A stretch of 64,000 nucleotides of DNA from CAVQKZ01 sp963837325 (GTDB taxonomy: Bacteria > Actinomycetota > Actinomycetes > Mycobacteriales > Jatrophihabitantaceae): assembly GCA_963837325.1 (NCBI GenBank), contig CAWIMV010000002.1, positions 248,001 through 312,000 of the forward strand. The letters are read 5' to 3'. Position numbers and translations under genes: made by a program. Under the pieces are notes generated by a model that did not search any database, was not told the DNA's origin, and was given only the letters and a program-made list of their open reading frames with translations. Position 1 is the first letter of the stretch, and each line of letters starts with the position of its first letter. Positions 45,970 through 53,890 of the stretch are shown here, piece by piece.

Positions 45970-46647
45970 TCAACGGGGTTCGTGCGGCGTGGCGTCGTCG
46001 CGCTCAGCCTCCTGCACCAGCAGGGCGATCTGAACTCGGTTGGTGACACCGAGCTTGACGAGCAGCCTGGAGACGTACGCCTTCACGGTCGTCAGCGCCA
46101 TGTAGTTGGCCTCGGCGATCTCGGCATTGGACCGGCCCTGCGCGACCCCGCGCGCCACCTCAAGTTCGCGTTCGGTCAGCGTTTCCAGGCCGGCCCGGGC
46201 GCGGTCGCGCGCGGGTGCGGCCGAACTGTTGCCGACGAGCCCGATCAGGCGGCGGGTGATCGCCGGTGACAGCGTGGCGTCGCCGGCCGCGACTGCCTCG
46301 ATCCCCCGCACGATGTCGGCCGGCGGCGTGTCCTTGAGCAGGAACCCGGCCGCACCGGCCCGTAACGCCGCCAGGACGTGCTCATCGGCGTCAAACGTCG
46401 TCAGAACGATGACTTCGGGAGCATCCGTCCACGCGCGGACGTCCTTGGTGGCCGCCAGTCCGTCCACGTTCGCCATCCGGATGTCCATCAACACGACGTC
46501 CGGACGCAGTCGACGCACGGCGGCAGGCACTTCGGATCCGTCGGTGGCCTCGCCAACCACTTCGATCGACGGAGCGCCACCGAGCATGAGCCCGAGTCCG
46601 GCCCGCACCAGGGGGTCGTCATCGACGATCAGCACCCGGATCGGCAT
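45970..46647 (-). CDS. NarL/LuxR-family response regulator
   Basis: A 225-residue regulator. Receiver with Asp10-Asp11, phosphorylated Asp55 (V-V-L-M-D-I-R-M), T-T-F switch region and L-L-K-D. C-terminal LuxR HTH (L-T-E-R-E-L-E-V-A-R-G-V-A-Q-G-R-S-N-A-E-I-A). ATG overlaps the kinase stop (TGATG). Partner of the HisKA_3 kinase. Divergent from an ABC-2 exporter operon that it likely controls through the palindrome at 47923-47940. Confidence 0.94.
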   Translation of the reverse strand: MPIRVLIVDDDPLVRAGLGLMLGGAPSIEVVGEATDGSEVPAAVRRLRPDVVLMDIRMANVDGLAATKDVRAWTDAPEVIVLTTFDADEHVLAALRAGAAGFLLKDTPPADIVRGIEAVAAGDATLSPAITRRLIGLVGNSSAAPARDRARAGLETLTERELEVARGVAQGRSNAEIAEANYMALTTVKAYVSRLLVKLGVTNRVQIALLVQEAERDDATPHEPR

Positions 46648-47873
46648 CACGGGTTGGTCCGGGTTGCGGCCGACCACGGCAGCCAGGCACGGACCACGAA
46701 ATCGCCATCCGGTGTGGGGCCGTAGTCGAATGCGCCGCCGGCCAGCGTGGCCCGTTCCCGCAGCCCGATCAGGCCCGTGCCCGGCCCCGGTGGCAGGCTC
46801 GACGCCGCCGCGACGCACCGGTTGCGCACCGACACCTCGATGCGCTCCCCCGGCCGGCCGGTGAACTCCACCGACGCCGGCGAAGACGCCGCGTGCTTGC
46901 GCACGTTCGTCAGCGCCTCTTGCACGATGCGATAGAGCGCGCGTCCGGCTGCAGGCGGCAACTCGCGGCCGTGCTCGACCACCTCCGCGCTCTCGCGTAA
47001 GGACACGGCCAACCCGGCTTGGCGGGACTCCTCCAGCAGCGCCGGCACATCCGCGAGCGTGGGTTGCGGCCGTTCCGGAATCCCGGCCGGTTCGTTCTCA
47101 CGAGCCACGTTGATCACCGAGCGCAGTTCTTCCAGCGCCTGGTGGGCGTTGTCCCGGATGACCCCCGCGGCCCAAGCCACTTGGTCGGGCGAAGCATCGG
47201 CGCGGAACTCTAGCGCCCCGGCATGCACCGCCAGCAACGAGAGGCGATGGGCCAACACATCGTGCATCTCACGGGCCATCCGCTCGCGCTCGGACTGACG
47301 CGCGTTCTCGGCCCGCCAAGCGGCCTCAGCTTCGGTCTGCTGCACCTGGGCCCGTAGCGACGCCAGCAGCATCCGCCGGGATCGGACGAACATGCCCCAT
47401 CCCGTCGCCGCGAACGTGATCAGCGCGCCGATGGTGGAGTCAAGCAGGAACGAATTGCCCTCGGTCGGATAGAGCAGCACGGCCGGGACGACCATGACGG
47501 CCGCGAACAGGCCGACCAGCACGGCCGTCTGCCACCTGCGGTGGACGGCCACCGTGAACACCGCGACGGTGCCGACCATCGCGCCCAGGGTCGAGAACAC
47601 ACCGAGAAGCACGGCCAGGACGGCGAACTGCACCGGCCACCGCCGTCGCCAGAACCGGATGCCGGCCAATAGGGCGGTACCCGCGACCAGGTCGAAAATC
47701 CGCAGCGGCAACGGGTACCCATGCCAGCCGTAGAAGACGTGTTTGTCGTTCAGCAGCGCGGCAACCAGGGCCAAGAGGATCATGGTGACGTCGACGACTG
47801 AGTCACGGCGCGATCGGGGTCGCTCGTCTCGCTCCTCGACCGGGACTGGATCCCGAGCCCAGCGGGTGAGCAT
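46647..47873 (-). CDS. NarL-type sensor histidine kinase (HisKA_3)
   Basis: A 408-residue kinase: four to five N-terminal membrane helices (about 28-160) and no evident extracytoplasmic sensor, then the HisKA_3 dimerisation helix with His204 (M-A-R-E-M-H-D-V-L-A-H-R) and a HATPase_c domain (A-L-T-N-V-R-K-H-A and G-T-G-L-I-G-L-R-E-R). This architecture (intramembrane sensing) is typical of kinases that monitor the membrane or their own ABC transporter, here divergently encoded. Confidence 0.94.
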   Translation of the reverse strand: MLTRWARDPVPVEERDERPRSRRDSVVDVTMILLALVAALLNDKHVFYGWHGYPLPLRIFDLVAGTALLAGIRFWRRRWPVQFAVLAVLLGVFSTLGAMVGTVAVFTVAVHRRWQTAVLVGLFAAVMVVPAVLLYPTEGNSFLLDSTIGALITFAATGWGMFVRSRRMLLASLRAQVQQTEAEAAWRAENARQSERERMAREMHDVLAHRLSLLAVHAGALEFRADASPDQVAWAAGVIRDNAHQALEELRSVINVARENEPAGIPERPQPTLADVPALLEESRQAGLAVSLRESAEVVEHGRELPPAAGRALYRIVQEALTNVRKHAASSPASVEFTGRPGERIEVSVRNRCVAAASSLPPGPGTGLIGLRERATLAGGAFDYGPTPDGDFVVRAWLPWSAATRTNP

Positions 47874-47922
47874 GGCCCCACTGTAAGTTGCGACCGGCTT
47901 GACGTCTCCCGAGCGGCCGGAT

Positions 47923-47940
47923 CATCGACCAAAGTCGATG
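47923..47940. promoter_or_regulatory. Probable operator of the NarL-type response regulator
   Basis: CATCGAC-CAAA-GTCGATG, perfect 7-base arms, between the divergent kinase and ABC transporter genes. A looser GTCGACTTTTGG at about 47958-47969 repeats the core in inverted form. Position and symmetry suit a LuxR-HTH dimer controlling both operons. Confidence 0.6.
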
Positions 47941-48029
47941 CCGGGGCGAGACGGCGTCGACTTTTGGGCTGTCAAGTGTCACCGTTCGGCCGAAGCGGTC
48001 ACCGGTGCCGCCCCGGCAGGCTCGGTGGC

Positions 48030-48938
48030 ATGATCATTGCCGAACATCTCACCAAGCGATACGGCGACACGGACGTGGTGGTCGACGTGTCGTTCACCTG
48101 TCAATCAGGGACCGTGACCGGCTTTCTCGGCCCGAACGGCGCGGGCAAGTCGACCACCCTGCGCATGCTGTGCGATCTGGCCACGCCGACGTCCGGGCGG
48201 TCGAGCGTGCTCGGCCGGCCGTACCGCGCCCTCGACCAACCCGGGCGCCGGGTCGGCGTTCTGCTCGACGCGTCGGCCCAGCACCGTGGCCGCACCGGCC
48301 GCGAGGTGCTCACCCTGGCCGCCGACACGATCGGCGTGCGGCGCGACCGAGTCGCGGCGATGCTCGACCTCGTCGGTCTCGACGGCCGGGCGGCCAAGCG
48401 TCGCGTCGGGCAGTACTCACTCGGCATGCGGCAGCGCCTCGGCCTGGCCCACGCCCTCATCGGCTCCCCCGAAGTGCTCATCCTGGATGAACCGGCGAAC
48501 GGACTGGACCCGGCCGGCATCCACTGGATGCGCGACCTGCTCAGCGAGTTCGCCCGCGACGGAGGGACAGTGCTGTTGTCCTCGCATCTGCTGCACGAGG
48601 TGGAGGTCATCGCCGATCAGCTCATGATCATCAACGCCGGGCGGATCGCCGCCCGGGGCAGTACCGAGGAGTTGTTGCACGCCGGTGGCATCAGCGTGCG
48701 TGCCCTCGATGAATCCGCGCTACTGGCGAGCCTGCGCGATGCCGGCTTGCGCTACCGGGCTCAGCCTGGTGGTGGCTACCTGGTCGAGGCCACCGCAGAG
48801 GACGTCGGCCGCGTAGCCGCTCGAGACCGCGTCGTCCTGCTCGAACTGCGCAAGCCCGAGGGCGCAGGACTCGAGGAGCTCTTCCTGTCCCTCACCACCA
48901 ACTCACCCGCCACTAAGCAGAACGAGGTCGCAGCATGA
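48030..48938 (+). CDS. ABC transporter ATP-binding protein
   Basis: A 302-residue ATPase of the DrrA/CcmA drug-export type: Walker A G-P-N-G-A-G-K-S-T-T, signature Y-S-L-G-M-R-Q-R, Walker B V-L-I-L-D-E-P-A-N-G-L-D and S-S-H-L-L-H-E-V. The C-terminal 80 residues form the extra domain usual in this group. Encoded with an ABC-2 permease (ATGA overlap) and divergent from a two-component system. Likely exports an antimicrobial, lipid or other amphipathic substrate. Confidence 0.94.
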   Translation: MIIAEHLTKRYGDTDVVVDVSFTCQSGTVTGFLGPNGAGKSTTLRMLCDLATPTSGRSSVLGRPYRALDQPGRRVGVLLDASAQHRGRTGREVLTLAADTIGVRRDRVAAMLDLVGLDGRAAKRRVGQYSLGMRQRLGLAHALIGSPEVLILDEPANGLDPAGIHWMRDLLSEFARDGGTVLLSSHLLHEVEVIADQLMIINAGRIAARGSTEELLHAGGISVRALDESALLASLRDAGLRYRAQPGGGYLVEATAEDVGRVAARDRVVLLELRKPEGAGLEELFLSLTTNSPATKQNEVAA

Positions 48939-49720
48939 CCAGCGCCACGATCGCCAGCCCATCCACCACCGCGCATCGCGTTAGCTACCCCAGTACCGGG
49001 TTGGCCCGGCTCACTCGAATCGAGCTGCGCAAGTCCGTCGACACCCGGGCCGGCCGATGGCTGCTCTTCACGCTCGCGCTGGTCGGGGTCGCGATGACTT
49101 TGCTCGCGGCCCTGACCGGCGCGGCGAAAGATCACACCTTCCAGAACAGCGTTTCCGCCGTCGAAGGCGTGGTCAGCCTGCTCCTGCCCGTGATCGGGAT
49201 CCTGCTCGTCACCAGTGAATGGTCGCAGCGCACCGCGCTGCAGACGTTCGCGCTGGTGCCCCGGCGCAATCGGATCGCCGCCGCGAAGCTGCTGGCCGGA
49301 TCGGTGCTTGCCGTCGGTGTGGCCGTGGTCGGGCTGGTGCTCAGCCTGCTAGGCACCGCACTGACCAGCCACCCGGACAACGGCACCTGGCATCTGGCGA
49401 TCCCCGTCGCGCTCGGCAGCGTCGTAGTGCAACTGGTGTCGCTGCTGACCGGCATGGCGTTCGGGCTGCTGCTGCTGAACACGGCCGCGGCGATCGTCGT
49501 GAACTTCGTCGTGCCGCTCGCCTGGGCGGTGGTCGCGGGCAGCGTGCACGGCCTGCACGGTGTGCAGCCGTGGTTGGATTCCACGCAGCCCAGCACGTAC
49601 CTGCTGGAGGGCGACCTGACGCCGAACCATTGGGCGCAGATCGGCGTCAACACGCTGGTGTGGGTGGTTGCACTGCTCGCCGCCGGCCTGGTCCGGTTGC
49701 GCCGCCAGGAGATTGCCTGA
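48935..49720 (+). CDS. ABC-2 type permease
   Basis: A 261-residue membrane partner of the ATPase with six predicted helices: R-W-L-L-F-T-L-A-L-V-G-V-A-M-T-L-L at about 45-62, then helices near 82-100, 125-150, 165-185, 190-210 and a final helix ending V-R-L-R-R-Q-E-I-A. The cytoplasmic start S-T-G-L-A-R-L-T-R-I-E-L-R-K is typical of the DUF/ABC-2 exporters. ATG overlaps the ATPase stop (ATGA). Substrate unknown. Confidence 0.9.
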   Translation: MTSATIASPSTTAHRVSYPSTGLARLTRIELRKSVDTRAGRWLLFTLALVGVAMTLLAALTGAAKDHTFQNSVSAVEGVVSLLLPVIGILLVTSEWSQRTALQTFALVPRRNRIAAAKLLAGSVLAVGVAVVGLVLSLLGTALTSHPDNGTWHLAIPVALGSVVVQLVSLLTGMAFGLLLLNTAAAIVVNFVVPLAWAVVAGSVHGLHGVQPWLDSTQPSTYLLEGDLTPNHWAQIGVNTLVWVVALLAAGLVRLRRQEIA

Positions 49721-49805
49721 CGGGACACCCGCCCGCCACCCAACTGCCATCCGTACCCTCCCGTCCCCTCCCTCCTGTCCCCTGCGTTCCCCTCCCGTCC
49801 CCTGC

Positions 49806-49905
49806 GTTGATCAACTCGCGTTTGGTGAGCGATTTCCGTCGGAAACGCACACTGGACGCGAGTTGATCAAGACCGGGCACGCGCACTGGACGCGAGTTGA
49901 TCAAC
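49806..49905. repeat. Three-armed palindrome, family D
   Basis: Arm 1 GTTGATCAACTCGCG (49806-49820) is inverted twice downstream as CGCGAGTTGATCAA (49857-49870 and 49891-49904). The two downstream arms are part of a 24-base direct repeat (49847-49870 and 49881-49904, one mismatch) beginning GC(A/G)CACTGGACGCGAG. A small internal hairpin TTTCCG-T-CGGAAA (49834-49846) lies between. It occupies the 226-base gap between the exporter permease and the M20 gene, preceded by a C/T-rich tract from about 49754. No gene is seen in the gap. Confidence 0.85.
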
Positions 49906-49946
49906 GGGGCGGAGCTGGAGTTGGAGCGGTTCGGTCGGGGCTGCGT

Positions 49947-51089
49947 TCAGCGGCTTGCGTCGCCGCTGAGATAGGCGGCGAGCAGGGCGGCCCGTTCGAG
50001 CAGGGAACGCAGCGACGCCTGCTCGGCCGGGCCGTGCGCGCCCTTGCCGTCGGGGCCGAGCCCGTCGACGGTCGGGATGCCGGCCGCGCCGGTGTAGTTG
50101 GTGTCGCCGGCGCCGCCCGATGTGCCGGTGCCTAGTTCGAGACCGAACTCGGCGGCCAGCGCGGCGAACTGCGCAGCAAGCGGGTTCTCCGGATCAGCGA
50201 CCCACACCGGCCGGCGGGACAACCACTCGACGCGCAGCGACGCGCCGTCGCGAATCGCGTGCAGCGACTCCAGCAGTTGCGCCGCGGCGCGCTCGGCCGC
50301 AGCGTCCCCGAAGCGCAGTCCCAGTTCGGCCGACGCTCGGCCGGCGACGACGTTGGCCCGCGTGCCCCCGGTGATGAGGCCGACGTTGCAGGCCACACCG
50401 GGCGGCTCGGGCAACCGATCCTGCAGCAGTCGCACCTGGTCGATGAGTTCGTCGATCGCCGATACCCCCGCCGCTTGGTCGAGCCCGGCGTGCGCCTCGA
50501 GGCCATCGACGCTCAGCCGCACCCGCGCGACACCGCGCCGGCCGGTCTTCAGTCGGCCACCTGGCAGCGGCGCCTCGAGGCCGATGGCGGCGACCGCGCC
50601 GTCGGCCTGCGCTGCCACGACGCGCTGGCCGTCCGGACTGCCGATCTCCTCGTCGTTGACGATCACCAGTCGCACCGGGCGCGGCACGTTCTGGCCGCTG
50701 TCGAGCAACTGCAGCGCCAGCTCGACCTCGACCAGCGCGCCCTTCATGTCGAAGACGCCCGGACCAGTCAACACGTCACCGGCGCAGGCGAAGGGACGGT
50801 CCGCGATCGTGCCGGCGGGCAGCACGGTGTCGTAGTGCCCGATCAGCAGCACGTGCGCACCGTCCCCGTCGGCGCCCCAGTGAAATACCAGGTGGTCGCC
50901 GTCCGGGCCGGCAACGCGTTCGACCCATGCGCCTACGCGTTCGTACCCGCGCTGCAGTTCGTCCGCGAGCCGCGCCAGCCGCGCCTGATCTCCGGACGGG
51001 CTCTCCAGCGTCACCAGCGTTGCCAGCCGCGTCAGCGCCCGCTCGCGCAGCGCTTCGGCGGCAGCCCGCAGCCGATGCCGCTCACCCAT
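49947..51089 (-). CDS. M20 hydrolase, candidate N-succinyl-L-amino acid desuccinylase
   Basis: A 380-residue co-catalytic zinc hydrolase of the glutamate carboxypeptidase/ArgE type. Metal and catalytic residues: His/Asp in I-G-H-Y-D-T-V, Asp in G-P-G-V-F-D-M-K-G, Glu-Glu in V-N-D-E-E-I-G-S, and a C-terminal His in G-K-G-A-H-G-P. The dimerisation lid lies about 180-290. Last gene of the D-peptide operon; its ATG lies eight bases inside the D-aminopeptidase gene. Beside a racemase and GNAT gene, the best guess is removal of the N-succinyl group from the L-product; a plain peptidase is the alternative. Confidence 0.85.
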   Translation of the reverse strand: MGERHRLRAAAEALRERALTRLATLVTLESPSGDQARLARLADELQRGYERVGAWVERVAGPDGDHLVFHWGADGDGAHVLLIGHYDTVLPAGTIADRPFACAGDVLTGPGVFDMKGALVEVELALQLLDSGQNVPRPVRLVIVNDEEIGSPDGQRVVAAQADGAVAAIGLEAPLPGGRLKTGRRGVARVRLSVDGLEAHAGLDQAAGVSAIDELIDQVRLLQDRLPEPPGVACNVGLITGGTRANVVAGRASAELGLRFGDAAAERAAAQLLESLHAIRDGASLRVEWLSRRPVWVADPENPLAAQFAALAAEFGLELGTGTSGGAGDTNYTGAAGIPTVDGLGPDGKGAHGPAEQASLRSLLERAALLAAYLSGDASR

Positions 51090-51912
51090 ATGTGGGTTCG
51101 ACTCCGGACGTCGCCAGTCGAGTCAGCGCCCGGAAGCAGCGGATCGCCTCGTACATCGTCGGCAGGCTGAACCGGACCGTCAGCTCATCGACCTGCTCGA
51201 TGCCGGGGATGTAGGTGACCAGTGGGGCCAGGTGCGCGGCGTCGAAGCGGACCTCGTAGGTGTAGCCGTCGGGCGCAAGCTCGGCCGGACTCGGCGGCGT
51301 CGCCAGCGCCCGTGCCGCGCCGTCGCGAATGCGCTGGGCGCTGATCTTCGGCGGCAGGCAGATCGCGGAGTACCGGTCGACGCACGTCTTGACCGCTACC
51401 CCGACCGAACCGGGTGCGTACTTCTGCGCGTCGGCACAGGTGAGGTCGTCGCCAGTGACGAGGACGACCGGCACGCCGAACTCGGCCGCCAGCCGGGCGT
51501 TCATCAGGCCTTCGGAGGTGACTTCGCCGTTGAGGCGCACGGCGGTGATCGTGTTGGGCAGGTAGGTGTGGGAGAGCACGCCCTGCTCGCCGGCGCCGGT
51601 GTGGTAGCCGACGAACGCGACCGCGTCCGGCGAGGCGTCGATGCCCTCCATCATGCCGAGCGGCTTGTGGGTGCCGATCAGCAGCGTGGCCCGATCGTCG
51701 AGCTCAGCCAGCAACAGGTTGCGCTGATTGGAGTGGGCCTCGTTCACGAGGATCTCGGTGGCGCCGGCGTCGGCGAACCCCGCGACGGCCGCATTCACAT
51801 CGGAGGTGAGCAGGCGCCGGTGGTACTGCCAGCGCGGGTGACCCGGCTCGCAGTCGTCGGGGCAGGTGACGCCGGTGACGCCCTCCATGTCGGCGGAGAT
51901 CAAGACCTTCAT
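51082..51912 (-). CDS. D-aminopeptidase, DppA family (M55)
   Basis: A 276-residue zinc peptidase that releases N-terminal D-amino acids (D-Ala-type) from peptides. Metal ligands match Bacillus DppA by position: Asp8 and Glu10 (S-A-D-M-E-G-V-T-G), His60 (V-N-E-A-H-S-N), His104 (G-Y-H-T-G-A-G) and Glu near 134 (S-E-G-L-M-N-A-R). ATG overlaps the racemase stop (ATGA). In Bacillus the enzyme is encoded with the dipeptide transporter; here it is in the same operon as an entire Opp/Dpp transporter, supporting use of imported D-amino acid peptides. Cytoplasmic. Confidence 0.93.
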   Translation of the reverse strand: MKVLISADMEGVTGVTCPDDCEPGHPRWQYHRRLLTSDVNAAVAGFADAGATEILVNEAHSNQRNLLLAELDDRATLLIGTHKPLGMMEGIDASPDAVAFVGYHTGAGEQGVLSHTYLPNTITAVRLNGEVTSEGLMNARLAAEFGVPVVLVTGDDLTCADAQKYAPGSVGVAVKTCVDRYSAICLPPKISAQRIRDGAARALATPPSPAELAPDGYTYEVRFDAAHLAPLVTYIPGIEQVDELTVRFSLPTMYEAIRCFRALTRLATSGVEPTYG

Positions 51913-53057
51913 GCTGACGACCTTTCGTGGGACGAAGATGACTGCGCCGTGACGCTCCACCTGCGCAAGGTGTGGGCGGCCAGCACCGCCTCGTCGACGT
52001 CGACGCCGATGCCCGGCTGCGATCGCGGCACCGCGACCATGCCGTCGTCGGCGCGGATCGGCACGGTGACGATGTCGCTGAGGTAGTACTTGTCCGAGCC
52101 CGAGACGTCCGACGGCAGGGTGAACCCGGGCAGGCTGGCGACAGCGAGATTGGTCGCGCGGCCGATGCCGAATTCGTGCATGCCACCGCACCACACCGGC
52201 ACGCCTCGGTCGAGGCACTCGTCGTGCACGGCCTGAGCCGGGCCGATACCGCCGAGCCGCGACACCTTGACGTTGACGATCGCGGCCGCCCGCAACTTGA
52301 GCGCAGTGCGCAGCACCGCCGGCGAGGTGATCGATTCGTCCAGGCAGATCGGCGTGCGCATCCGCGTGGCCAGCTCCGCGTGCGCCAGCAGGTCGTCGGT
52401 CGCGAACGGCTGCTCGATCATCAGCAGGCCGTGGTCGTCGAGCGCGAGCAGTGCGCGATCGTGGGATTGGTACGCGCCGTTGGCGTCGACCTGCAGCGGC
52501 AACTCCGGGTATGCGGCGCGTACCTGGCGCACCGGTTCGGTGTCCCACCCCGGACGGATCTTCAGCTTGACCCGCCGGTAGCCGTCGGCGACATGCCCGG
52601 CGACCTGAGCGAGCAGTGCGTCGATGGTCGGCTCGATGCCCAGGCTGACTCCGGCCGGCACCGCCTCGGCCGTGCCGCCGAGCACGTCAGCGAGCGGGCG
52701 CCCGAGCTGGCGGCAGTACAGATCCCAGCAGGCCATCTCCAGGCCGGCGCGGGCGAAATTGTTGCCCATCACGTTCGCCAGCAGTGCACTCGCCTCGCCT
52801 GGGTGCTCCCACGGACGTCCGAGCAGCAGCGGGACGAGGTGCTCGACCAGCACGTCCCAGCAGGACACGACCGTCTCGGCGCAGTAGTACGGCTGGCTCG
52901 GCGACGCGCACTCCCCCCAGCCGACAACGCCGTCGGAGGTGGTGGCCCGCACGACGATGTGGTCGAGGTGGTTCTTGCGATGCGAGCTGGTCTCGAATTC
53001 GTGCACCAGCGGCAGGCGCACCACCCGCAACTCGACTTCGGCGACCGTGATCGTCAC
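51909..53057 (-). CDS. N-acyl/N-succinylamino acid racemase, enolase superfamily (OSBS/NSAR)
   Basis: A 382-residue enolase-superfamily enzyme. Acid-base lysines Lys164 and Lys166 (V-K-L-K-I) and Lys264 (N-V-K-V-S-R-L-G-G); metal ligands Asp191 (V-D-A-N-G), Glu215 (I-E-Q-P-F) and Asp240 (L-D-E-S). It has the V-W-C-G-G-M barrel end typical of Amycolatopsis N-acylamino acid racemase and of MenC relatives. No other menaquinone gene is present, so racemisation of N-acyl, probably N-succinyl, amino acids fits better than o-succinylbenzoate synthesis. GTG start overlaps the GNAT stop (GTGA). Confidence 0.88.
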   Translation of the reverse strand: MTITVAEVELRVVRLPLVHEFETSSHRKNHLDHIVVRATTSDGVVGWGECASPSQPYYCAETVVSCWDVLVEHLVPLLLGRPWEHPGEASALLANVMGNNFARAGLEMACWDLYCRQLGRPLADVLGGTAEAVPAGVSLGIEPTIDALLAQVAGHVADGYRRVKLKIRPGWDTEPVRQVRAAYPELPLQVDANGAYQSHDRALLALDDHGLLMIEQPFATDDLLAHAELATRMRTPICLDESITSPAVLRTALKLRAAAIVNVKVSRLGGIGPAQAVHDECLDRGVPVWCGGMHEFGIGRATNLAVASLPGFTLPSDVSGSDKYYLSDIVTVPIRADDGMVAVPRSQPGIGVDVDEAVLAAHTLRRWSVTAQSSSSHERSSA

Positions 53058-53890
53058 GACTGGCTCGGTTCCAGGTCATGGGCGGACTGCTGCGCGTGCG
53101 CCGGGACGAAGCGGTAGGCGAAGACGTCCTCGGTGACCCGACGGCACGAGACCCCGATCCGGCCGCTGTCAAGAGCGCGGGCGAACGACGTGCGCAGATC
53201 TCGGCGCAGCGCGGCGGCCACGCCCGGCCCGAACGCGGCGCGGTGGCGCGGCCAGTCCGAGGGGACGGTGACGAGCAGGTCGTCGCCGACTGCTAACGTG
53301 CGGCCCGGCGCGCTCGCTATCTCCGTGTTTGCCTTGGCGTCGGCCCGGTTGTCCGAGGATTCGGTGAGGTCCCAGTCGACGATGAACCGATCAGTGTCGT
53401 CGCCGGCGTCCGCGCCGAACCCGTGCGTCCCGTACATCGACGGCACCAGCGCGACCAGGCGTCCGCCGAGCACGTCGAGGTTGAAGTAGGCGTTACGGGT
53501 CTTGAGCGGGTCGAACGCCCAGCGCAGCAACGTGATCCCGTCGGCCAGACAGCGTTGCCGCTGGGCGTATTTGAGCGCTCTACCGATGCCGGTGCCCTGG
53601 TGCTCGGTGGCGACGACGACGAGTTGCGAGTACTGGTACAGCCGGTGGCCGCCGGCCGAGCCGTCGTGCCGCCCGGGCCGTTCGCGGGCAAGGAAGCTGT
53701 AGGCGAAGCCCACCAATGCCCGGTCGACGAACGCGCCGAGGACGATGCCGCTGTTGGCCTGTAGGGCGATCAGCAGCCGGGGATTGATGCTGCCGTCGTT
53801 GGGGCGCAGCTCCAGCACGCTGGCGTAGAGGCTCTCGCAGGCCGTCATCTCGGCGGCGCCGTCGAGGTCGCGGACGCAGACCTCAGCCAT
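53054..53890 (-). CDS. GNAT-fold acyltransferase, candidate D-amino acid N-succinyltransferase
   Basis: A 278-residue protein of the predicted GNAT acetyltransferase group (COG3375-like). The CoA-binding loop is in V-A-T-E-H-Q-G-T-G-I-G-R-A-L-K (V-V-V...Q/R-x-x-G-x-G/A), followed by L-L-R-W-A-F-D-P-L-K-T-R-N-A-Y-F-N. Longer than ordinary GNATs (about 160). In Geobacillus a gene of this kind is adjacent to N-succinylamino acid racemase and transfers succinyl from succinyl-CoA to D-amino acids; the neighbours here are the same. That role is an inference. Eight-base overlap with the upstream ATPase gene. Confidence 0.8.
   Translation of the reverse strand: MAEVCVRDLDGAAEMTACESLYASVLELRPNDGSINPRLLIALQANSGIVLGAFVDRALVGFAYSFLARERPGRHDGSAGGHRLYQYSQLVVVATEHQGTGIGRALKYAQRQRCLADGITLLRWAFDPLKTRNAYFNLDVLGGRLVALVPSMYGTHGFGADAGDDTDRFIVDWDLTESSDNRADAKANTEIASAPGRTLAVGDDLLVTVPSDWPRHRAAFGPGVAAALRRDLRTSFARALDSGRIGVSCRRVTEDVFAYRFVPAHAQQSAHDLEPSQS

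Noticed and set aside
49754..49805. C/T-rich tract as a functional element
   Set aside because: Imperfect low-complexity repeats of CCCCTCCCGT type without symmetry; probably slippage next to the family D palindrome.
51909..53057. Enolase-superfamily gene as menC for menaquinone synthesis
   Set aside because: No other men gene is in the window, and the neighbours (GNAT, M20, D-aminopeptidase) fit N-acylamino acid racemisation; dual activity remains possible.
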